Shown here one piece after another: positions 57,691-64,000 of a stretch of 64,000 nt of DNA. The stretch comes from Bacteroidota bacterium (GTDB taxonomy: Bacteria; Bacteroidota; Bacteroidia; AKYH767-A; OLB10), in assembly GCA_016721435.1 (NCBI GenBank), contig JADKIC010000002.1, positions 202,905 through 266,904 of the forward strand, read 5' to 3'. Position 1 is the stretch's first letter; each line of letters begins with the position of its first letter. Below the pieces are notes generated by a model, which worked only from the letters and a program-made list of their open reading frames with translations, did no database searches and was not told the DNA's origin. The position numbers and the translations under genes were made by a program.

Positions 57691-57855
57691 GAACGGTATC
57701 CGCTTTCCCTAACGGCATACCCATTACTTATCCCGGTTCTACTCTGTGGAATCATCCATCTAAGGTCAGCATTTATTTTCAAACGGGCAAATGCAAAACT
57801 CCTTGCCAGTAAATACGGGGTTTGGGGTTGGGTTTTAATGGAACAGAGTGGAGTA
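57691..57855 (-). repeat. RHS cassette leader, copy 2
   Basis: Minus-strand copy of the leader with the same sequence blocks as copy 1, ending in GGATACCGTTC (57691-57701), which lacks the A of the usual site. Confidence 0.85.
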
Positions 57856-57968
57856 TTTTTTATTTAAATAAAACCACAATTAATCAAATACCGGATGTAA
57901 AGAGACAACACATTTCATCATAATTTTACCTTATTATTTCCTAAGTAATAACTTGATTTCATATCAAA

Positions 57969-58486
57969 TTATTTGACCGTTTGATAACTATTGAGTCGCT
58001 TATTTTCGTCAGAAGTAATTTTTCTCACATTGTAATTTTGAATACCCTTTAATATGAGATGATCTAGAATTATCCTAATTGCTCTGTTCTTAATCGTATC
58101 CGTTGGATATGCAATAACTATTGTCAATATTTTATTATCCCTTTTTGAGCTTACAATGGATTTATTTAAAAACCATCTAACCTATTTATATCAATTTTAT
58201 ACAAGGTTGTTGAGAAGAATATTTCCTCTTCAGAAATTAGTCCATTTGAGGTATCTAATAATTGAAAATAGAAGATGGATGAAGTATCAAGAAGAAGAAA
58301 ATTATAATCGCCATAATTCATTTGAGGCGGTAATGGGGGTGATGGCTTATCGCCTAATTTGTTGGTATCTATTGATAGGTCTTTTATTATATAATATGCA
58401 TGATCTTCATCATTTCTATTGCTTGAACACGAATTTAACAAAATAATTGATGAAATGCAAATATATAATCCATGGTATATTGTCAT
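57969..58486 (-). CDS. putative immunity lipoprotein of cassette D (one frameshift)
   Basis: Starts ATG 58486 with lipobox ISSIILLNSC. The first part is rich in acidic residues and contains PSPPLPPQMNYGDYNFLLLD. The frame stops at 58166, but shifting near 58175 joins INRLD to RWFLNKSIVSSK and continues to TAA 57969, for about 172 residues. The end contains KILTIVIAYPTD and RIILDHLILKGIQ. It begins 59 bases after the toxin stop on the same strand. An outer-membrane or periplasmic lipoprotein as immunity implies the toxin acts in the periplasm. No known family was recognised. Confidence 0.6.
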
Positions 58487-58545
58487 TGCTTTTTGGATTT
58501 ATCTTTTTCACGAACATCAAAAGCTTTTTTGTACTCTGGATTTGT

Positions 58546-59348
58546 TTATAATTTATTTCTTACATTATTGTATTTCTTGAATCCTTCGTGCTTATGATCT
58601 TTAGTTATTTCTGCTTGATGGTCTAAATGTCCATTTGGATCTATCAATTTATATTTGTCAAAAGCAACCCTTCCACCATTTTTAAAAGTTTCAACTTCTG
58701 ATTTAGCTTTATAGCCATGTAGGAAAAATTCATGTGCAGCAGTTTCAGCCACATCACTTTCACTAAATCCACGGGTATACAAAACTACATTTACAGTAAC
58801 ATTATTTCTTTCAGGATTAATTCGGCTTGAAATATACCCTGCATCCTTTATAGGTATATTGGAGCCGCCATCAAAATCTTCAAATGAATAATCTGCAATA
58901 ACTAAATCATGGTTAGACAATATTCCATTTTCCTTAAAAGTATGTCCTCCTATTGTTTGATTTGCTTTAGCAAACTGACCTATAAACTCTAGTCCTTCCG
59001 ATGTGCTTAGTATTGCTTTAAGTGCGCGATTTGTTTTATCCGAAACTTCATTAGCCGTATGTACATATTTGCCATCACTACTATTAATGTTTTTAATATG
59101 ATATAAAAATATTTCTTTACCATCTGGGTCCACAGATGTAATAGGGTTGCCAGCAACAAAATTGTATGGACTTAAATCCGGATACTTCTTTATTAACGGA
59201 TCAACGCTAATCCACCTCCCCAATCTCGTATCATAAATCCTCGCTCCAAAATCCAAACTATTACCAACTCCTTTCACTTCATTATCGTTCTCCATCCCAT
59301 TAAATGTGAATCGGTATCCGTTTTCCTTAACAGCATACCATTACTCAT
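58546..59348 (-). CDS. RHS tip protein with HExxxH-containing toxin region (cassette D)
   Basis: From the leader ATG at 59348, with one missing base near 59335, or translated from MENDNEVKG at 59295 (249 residues). Numbering here is from 59295. The RHS core is GNSLDFGARIYDTRLGRWISVDPL, SPYNFVAGNPI and VDPDGKE (to residue 61). The variable part carries AETAAHEFFLHGYKAK, with His188, Glu189 and His193. This resembles zinc peptidase helices but has one more residue than HExxH. A His-rich end (GHLDHQAEITKDHKHE) may add ligands. A lipoprotein gene follows on the same strand. Metalloprotease activity is a hypothesis. Confidence 0.7.
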
Positions 59349-59468
59349 CCCGGTTCTACTCTGAGCAATCATCCATCTAAGGTCAGCATTTATTTTCAAA
59401 CGGGCAAATGCAAAACTCCTAGCCAGTAAATATGGGTTTTGGGGGGGTTTTAATGGTGGGGAGAATTG
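59308..59468 (-). repeat. RHS cassette leader, copy 3
   Basis: Minus-strand leader ending in GGATACCGATTC (59308-59319). It then continues directly into an RHS core (ACATTTAATGGGATGGAG...), unlike copies 1, 2 and 4. Confidence 0.85.
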
Positions 59469-59566
59469 CTTTCTATACATTTATCTTGAGGAGTTAAAAT
59501 TTCTCTATTTTTAATTGGAAGGTCTTTTGTAACATTAACAATTACATCCCAAGTAAATTAAGTAAA

Positions 59567-60078
59567 TCATTTTAATGTAAATTTATATCTTTCAAAAACT
59601 GAATCACTTTTAACAAAATAAGATTCAACAATAGTTCCAATCGAGTCCATTTCAATGACTGTTCCAGAGATTGAGTCATTTACATAGTTTCTAATTCTCT
59701 TGATCTTTCCGTTTTCATGGTACTCTAATAAAACACCATTTTTTATGACTTTCTGAACTTCGGATTGTCTAATACTAAATGGATCTAATTGACCCATAAA
59801 AGCAGATTTCTTTAACCCATATCTATCAATTGTAGTAAAATAATAGGCAGTCTCAAATTTATAAATATATATTTTACCCATGTAGGCTCAATTTTACGAT
59901 AAAATGAAACAGAAGAATCATTGGAGACATAAATACATCTAAAATTTGAATCTATTTCATTAATTATATTTGTGGACTGTTCAATTTTCCTGTCTTGCTT
60001 ACAGGAATCGAACATACATATAATTGTGAATACAATTAAACTTAAACGTAATAAATCCATCAGGTGTTTTTGGCCCAT
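59567..60078 (-). CDS. putative immunity lipoprotein of cassette C, YwqK/MORN-like (one frameshift)
   Basis: About 170 residues after repair. Lipoprotein signal LSLIVFTIICMFDSC. Near 59880 one G must be added to join RKIEPTW to GKIYIYKFETAYYF. The second half holds GVLLEYHENGKIKRIRNY and SGTVIEMDSIGTIVE, the G-x-x-x-x-Y-x-x-N-G-x pattern of MORN/YwqK-type repeats that occur in immunity proteins. The ATG directly follows the toxin stop (TAA then ATG at 60078). Tight coupling and an envelope location support an immunity role. Confidence 0.68.
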
Positions 60079-60609
60079 TTATTTCAGATTAACTTTTCTA
60101 CCAGATTGCAAGTCAAATTTCTTAAAGTCACCTTTTCCTATGAAACTCCCATCATGATGTTGCATATGGTATGGTGTAATTGTTTTATCCGAAACTATTA
60201 ACCCAGTTACCCCGTCTGGTCCTAATCTATCTCCAAGGTAATCATTTATCCAAGGTGTTGCTCTTTCGTTCGATCTAACTATATCAGGTGTGGGATTAAC
60301 TTCTGAATTACTTGTTCCTATATGAGTATGCCATTTAGTGAAAATAGTTCCTTTAACTTCATTATTTCCTTTAAATCCATTATCAAACATTTTATATTCT
60401 TTGGAACTAAAACTTAAATCTCCGCAATCTGTACATTCCCAGTTCTTTAATTCTTTAGATTTAGGATCTATCCACAATAGTCCCATTCTCTCGGGTTTAT
60501 TTCTTGTTTGACGCATTGCAAAAAGTTCTTTTCTTGTATTTTCAGTTAGTCGAGCATATGCAAAGTTTGGATTAGAATCGGTATCCGTCTTCACTAACGG
60601 CATACACAT
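60079..60609 (-). CDS. toxin-like tip fragment with JAB/DUF4329-like motif, no RHS core (cassette C)
   Basis: 176 residues starting ATGTGTATGCC inside leader copy 4, in a different frame from the GYRF codons. In the GYRF frame a TAA follows the site at once. The body has CTDCGD (possible metal-binding Cys), then GTIFTKWHTHIG followed by NPTPDIVRSNE. This H-x-H then Ser/Thr-Pro-x-D order is like JAB/MPN metallo-isopeptidases or DUF4329 domains of polymorphic toxins. The RHS core is missing, so the variable tip is joined directly at GGATACCGATTC. Family assignment is tentative. Confidence 0.6.
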   Translation of the reverse strand: MCMPLVKTDTDSNPNFAYARLTENTRKELFAMRQTRNKPERMGLLWIDPKSKELKNWECTDCGDLSFSSKEYKMFDNGFKGNNEVKGTIFTKWHTHIGTSNSEVNPTPDIVRSNERATPWINDYLGDRLGPDGVTGLIVSDKTITPYHMQHHDGSFIGKGDFKKFDLQSGRKVNLK

Positions 60610-60740
60610 TTCTCATCCCGGTTCTACTCTGTGCAATCATCCATCTAAGGTCAGTATTTATTTTGAAAGGGGCAAATGCAAAACTCCTTGCCAGTAAATA
60701 CGGGGTTTTAGGGTGGGTTTTAATGGTGGGGAGAATTGGG
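60575..60740 (-). repeat. RHS cassette leader, copy 4
   Basis: Minus-strand leader ending in GGATACCGATTC (60575-60586), after which the sequence diverges completely into the cassette C toxin. Confidence 0.85.
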
Positions 60741-61030
60741 AGGTAGCTTTATACTTTGAAATAACGAACTTCAAAATCACTAACCATATCCTACTTGCTT
60801 ACCACTAAATTTAGGTAAATATTCACATATAAGTCATTTATCTTCGTTTAAAGATTTACTTGCTCGATGACTTATAGGAAAGGAGAGGGGGTCATCGGTA
60901 AGTCTCAATTTATTCTTGTAATAAAGTCCGAAAAGTAACACAATATTATTTCTCAGTTCAAGATGAATTTTGCCGATAGATTTCGGTGTGATTATTTTTT
61001 AATCAGACGAAAAATATTTAGGACTCTTTC
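60741..61030. other. spacer before leader copy 4
   Basis: About 290 bases with no supported frame on either strand. It separates the cassette B partner gene from leader copy 4 and may contain decayed cassette DNA. Confidence 0.35.
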
Positions 61031-61504
61031 TTAGTATACATAAACTTTAATATAACTATCACTTGGAATTTTTCGCTTATAATAGCCGGGGATCCATGGT
61101 ATATTATCTTTATAGTAGCTAAAATTGATTAAATAGCTTCTGACATACCCTTCAAAAAACAGAACTTGTTTTCTACCACAAAGACCCTTTCTTCGTTTTA
61201 ATACTTTCACTTCCTTAGGCATATAAAGACTCTCTAGACTTTCCTTTAAAATATACTTTGAAAAGTAAAATCTACTTAGTAAAATCACACCATCACTTGA
61301 AAAGTAATCCGCTCTTGACAATCTCTTCCTTGGAAGAGTATCAATTAAAATATATGTAAATGATTTAAATGTAACGTCCGAGCTTCCATGTGCAGCATGG
61401 ACAAGCACAGTTCCTTTTATTGATTGTACTTTCTCATCTACGATACTTTGTGAATACGTAAATAAAATACAATTAGTTAAAAGATAAGTTAAGAGGATTT
61501 TCAT
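61031..61504 (-). CDS. exported partner protein of cassette B
   Basis: 157 residues with a cleavable signal peptide (LLTYLLTNCILFTYSQS). The mature part contains GTVLVHAAHGSSDV, LPRKRLSRADYFSSDGV and a Tyr-rich basic end. No family was recognised. Its ATG follows the toxin stop directly (TAGATG), so the two are co-translated. As an exported product encoded right behind a metzincin-like toxin it is the expected immunity protein or inhibitor. A role as second toxin component cannot be excluded. Confidence 0.62.
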   Translation of the reverse strand: MKILLTYLLTNCILFTYSQSIVDEKVQSIKGTVLVHAAHGSSDVTFKSFTYILIDTLPRKRLSRADYFSSDGVILLSRFYFSKYILKESLESLYMPKEVKVLKRRKGLCGRKQVLFFEGYVRSYLINFSYYKDNIPWIPGYYKRKIPSDSYIKVYVY

Positions 61505-62402
61505 CTACTTTGTTTTAATTACTTTTCCACCAAAGTTTTCATTTTCATTTCCAGTAACCTTAACATTAGGCCTTTGAACATTACTGCTCAATGTATGCTT
61601 TTCTTTTTTACTTTTTATATTGAATCCTGCGTATTCTAAAATTGCTCCAATTACTTTTTTATTATAATTTGCTCCGTTCCTCCCAATTGCTTTATGAGAG
61701 ACACCTAGCGTATGAGAAGGTTCATGTTTATCTACTTTTTTAGATTCGTCGCCACTTATATTTTCTTCTACAACTAATATATTCTTGCCATTCAAAGCTT
61801 CTCCATAATCCCCTATTTTTGCAGGATCATTCGATTCGGTAAAAGAATTTCCCGACGGATCAAGATATGCAGATTCTATAGCATTTCTTCCTTCGTCAAT
61901 TCTTACTTTTGAGCCATCTGGTTTTTCAAAATACTCTTCTCCGCCTTTTTCAATAACTTGCAAGTCATATACAATTTTATATACTTCTCCGTCCTTAGTC
62001 TTTAAAGAGTACTTGCCGCTTTCAGACATTATTTCATTTATCGTTTCCAATTCTTTTTGTTTCATTTGTCGTTACTGTATAGTAAGTTGCTTTGATAACT
62101 ATAGTTTTATCTTTACTATTTACAATAAGCTCATAATCCCTTCCGTCTTTATCAATGTAGATTATCGGATTATTCGCACAAAAAACATATGGTGATATGT
62201 TGGGATACTTCTTATGAAGAGGATCAACACTCAACCACCTCCCCAATCTGCTATCATAAATCCTCGCTCCAAAATCTAAACTATTCCCAACTCCTTTCAC
62301 TTCATCATCCTTCTCCTTGCCATTAAATCCGAATCGGTATCCGTTTTCCCTAACGGCATACGCATTTCTCCTCCCGGTTCTACTCTGTGCATTCATCATC
62401 AT
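61505..62402 (-). CDS. RHS tip protein with metzincin-like zinc protease toxin (cassette B, one frameshift)
   Basis: About 298 residues after repair. The N-terminus NAQSRTGRRNAYAVRENGYRF comes from the leader. The RHS core follows (FNGKEKDDEVKGVGNS, YDSRLGRWLSVDPLHKKYP, YVFCANNPIIYIDKDG). A run of five A near 62055 needs a sixth to join TTNETK to KELETINEIM. The variable region carries HEPSHTLGVSH (61694-61726), an exact HExxHxxGxxH zinc site of metzincin proteases. A downstream exported protein overlaps the stop. The catalytic motif makes a protease toxin likely. Its substrate is unknown. Confidence 0.78.
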
Positions 62403-62494
62403 AAAGGTCTGTATTTATTTTGAAAGGGGCAAATGCGAAACTCCGCCTGTAAATATGGGGTTTGGGGGCGGGTTTTAATGGGAGGGAGAATTGG
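62331..62494 (-). repeat. RHS cassette leader, copy 5
   Basis: Minus-strand leader ending in GGATACCGATTC (62331-62342), continuing directly into the RHS core of cassette B. Confidence 0.85.
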
Positions 62495-62641
62495 AATTAT
62501 TGTAATTGTGGTTAAGGTACGTGCATGCTAAGAACAGCCTCGATTGTACAAATTACTATCTTAGTTTTGGATCAGATATTTCATTATGCTGGGAAATGTT
62601 GTATACAGACTTTACTAAGTTGGTTGAAAATCTTAAAAATA

Positions 62642-62935
62642 TTAGGTTTGTCCTAATTGGTGCTTCTTCAAAACATAACGTCCTTTTATTTTTCTTAAAA
62701 CAACGAATCCATACTTACCAGTATATTCTTGACCAAGATAGATTTATATTTATTTCTTCTTTTTCTATGTCAAATATTTCTACTTGCACTTGTTCTCCAA
62801 CATTGAATCGCTTATCTGATGAAAATCTAACTTTTAGTATTTATTTCAGAAATTTTACAACTTTTGAAATAATTGAAGAATCTATTACTGGATGAAATCA
62901 CCATCAAACTTGATATATGAAAATATTGTTGCCAT
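62642..62935 (-). CDS. putative partner protein of cassette A (several frameshifts)
   Basis: From ATG 62935 (MATIFSYIKFDGDFI) to TAA 62642 a coding-like sequence of about 97 residues can be read after three or four single-base corrections. It includes VIDSSIISKVVKFL, SSDKRFNVGEQVQVEIFDI and EYTGKYGFVVLRKIKGR. The end is basic. No signal peptide is seen, unlike the partners of cassettes B-D. Its place behind the toxin suggests immunity. Confidence is limited by the lesions. Confidence 0.4.
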
Positions 62936-63099
62936 AATCTCTTCTTTAAGTATGCTTTCAATTATTAACAATCATACTTAGGCATTGAGAAGATGATCAA
63001 TATAGAAAAATTAAATATAACTATTAAAAGAAATCGAATTATCAATTTATGTTTCGTATTTATTCAACTCAGGCACTGTTGGAAATCACTATTTCCTTA

Positions 63100-63839
63100 G
63101 GTGTTTGCGCTTTTTCCAGAATTACATTTTCGCATCATCTATATTTTCAATTGTTTTATCCCACTCACCATTTCGATAGCATCTGATTCAAACAAGCGCC
63201 CTTTTCATCTCCATACCTAACTTTTACTACTTCTCCGTTAACAACTTGTTCTTTAAATGAAGCTTCGGAATTGTCATCAGGACTGCCGTCCTGCCAATTC
63301 CATAATGCACGGTTTCATGTGGTAAGGTACTTGTAATAAGGAGCAACGAGCTTGTTTATCTTCTGGACTAGAACTATTTAATTGGTCAATTAATTTTTGA
63401 TTAATAAGGATCTCCGTTTTTTCCTCCTGTATAAAATCCATCTGCATTAAAAAGGAAGATTATCGACAAATTTAAATAGTTGGTCCTTTGTTAAATGTTA
63501 ATGCTTTCGCAATGTCATCATTTGAAAGTTGTGAATATTTAGCAAGTGCTGTCATAATACTTTGCTACCAATCACATCATTTTTGATAAAATTTTTCAGA
63601 TAGCTTGTAAACATTTTGACTTTGATTGGTCTAAAGCACTAATTTTATATTTACCTTCCAAAATCCACAAAATAGATTGGATTGTTTCCTGCAAAATATA
63701 TGGGCTATCCCATGGATACTTTTCTGCGAATGGATCTCTAGACAACCACCTCCCTAATCTCGAATCATAATCCCGCTCCAAAATCTAAACTATTCCCAAC
63801 TCCTTTCACTTCATCATCCTTCTCCTTGCCATTAAATCC
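63100..63839 (-). pseudogene. RHS tip with HETVH metallopeptidase-like toxin (cassette A, decayed or error-rich)
   Basis: Downstream of leader copy 6 the core reads KEKDDEVKGVGNS, YDSRLGRWLSRDPFAEKYP and SPYI(L/F), but the frame shifts near 63775, 63690 and several more times. Further on the minus strand TLPHETVHYG (motif codons at 63305-63319) gives an exact HExxH. WQDGSPDDNSEASFKEQVVNGEV follows, a tail seen in RHS metallopeptidase tips. So many lesions in one gene could be decay as well as sequence error. Confidence 0.55.
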
Positions 63840-64000
63840 GAAGCGGTATCCGTTTTCCCTAACGGCATACACATTTCTTACCCGGTTCTACTCTGAGCAA
63901 TCATCATCATAAAGGTCAGCATTTATTTTCAAACGGGCAAATGCAAAACTCTCGCCAGTAAATACGGGGTTTGGGGTTGGGTTTTAATGGAGGAGAATTG
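63840..64000 (-). repeat. RHS cassette leader, copy 6 (reaches window end)
   Basis: Minus-strand leader ending in GGATACCGCTTC (63840-63851, one change), followed by an RHS core. Its far end coincides with the window edge, so the array probably continues. Confidence 0.8.

Larger units (their letters stand above)
55679..57701. mobile_element. recombinase module bounded by inverted GYRF sites
   Basis: Two overlapping tyrosine recombinase genes lie between GGATACCGATTC on the plus strand (55679-55690) and GGATACCGTTC on the minus strand (57691-57701). Each site ends a copy of the RHS leader, and the copies face each other. Both ends therefore break at the same codons of the RHS leader, as expected for site-specific insertion or inversion. 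No target duplication was detected. Confidence 0.55.

Noticed and set aside
57619..57867. 82-codon plus-strand gene
   Set aside because: It is a chance frame across an RHS core remnant and the antisense of leader copy 2. Only the junction is meaningful.
58156..58446. 96-codon plus-strand frame
   Set aside because: It lies opposite the lipoprotein gene of cassette D, which has a clear lipobox and sits in order behind its toxin.
62506..62895. 129-codon plus-strand frame
   Set aside because: It is antisense to a coding-like minus-strand sequence placed as the cassette A partner. The plus-strand product has a skewed composition and no start signals.

Overview
The window is AT-rich chromosomal DNA of a member of the Bacteroidota, probably an uncultured one. 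The signs are type IX secretion (T9SS) C-terminal sorting domains (YPNP... ending in a short basic tail), TAnnTTTG promoter -7 elements, DUF4270 and FISUMP lipoproteins, a TonB receptor with a carboxypeptidase-like N-terminal domain, and RHS tip genes of the Bacteroidota type. More than 25 single-base lesions, many of them in short homopolymers, break otherwise well conserved genes. The sequence therefore looks like a draft with indel noise, and most 'broken' genes are probably intact in the organism. No rRNA, tRNA or CRISPR array was seen.

Layout. 0.3-4.3 kb: an arsenic/thiol-stress operon (ArsR, thioredoxin-like protein, rhodanese, ArsP/YraQ-type permease, a rhodanese-ArsF fusion lipoprotein, ArsG, DinB). 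4.4-11 kb: housekeeping genes (dusB, a CPBP protease, a short glycogen synthase-like protein, a DUF4270 lipoprotein, glmS) with a heptameric repeat tract in front of dusB. 11-20.6 kb: a methyltransferase, then a minus-strand polysaccharide operon (Wzx-like flippase, four sulfotransferase paralogues, Wzy/ligase-like protein, GH5-like lipoprotein, glycosyltransferase).

21.3-38.2 kb: a cluster of secreted proteins. Five share one N-terminal domain of about 260 residues that I cannot assign to a named family. Around them are a TonB receptor, a FISUMP lipoprotein, proteins ending in dockerin-like repeats, and proteins with cohesin-like beta domains. 38.5-43 kb: DUF6544 protein, GH1 glucosidase, glycosyltransferase and LpxH-like phosphatase. 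43.5-49 kb: a complete sulfate uptake and activation operon (SLC13 permease, cysC, cysD, cysN, cysQ) that would make PAPS for the sulfotransferases and remove the PAP they release. 49.6-53.9 kb: a YceI protein and a propeller-type LytS/LytTR two-component system.

53.9-64 kb: an array of RHS tip cassettes. Each has a repeated leader of about 160 bp ending at a 12-base site encoding Gly-Tyr-Arg-Phe (GGATACCGATTC), then a different putative toxin, then usually an exported or lipoprotein partner likely to give immunity. A pair of overlapping tyrosine recombinases sits between two inverted copies of this leader, with both boundaries at the 12-base site. This is the strongest candidate in the window for an undescribed system: a recombinase-linked toxin-tip cassette array.
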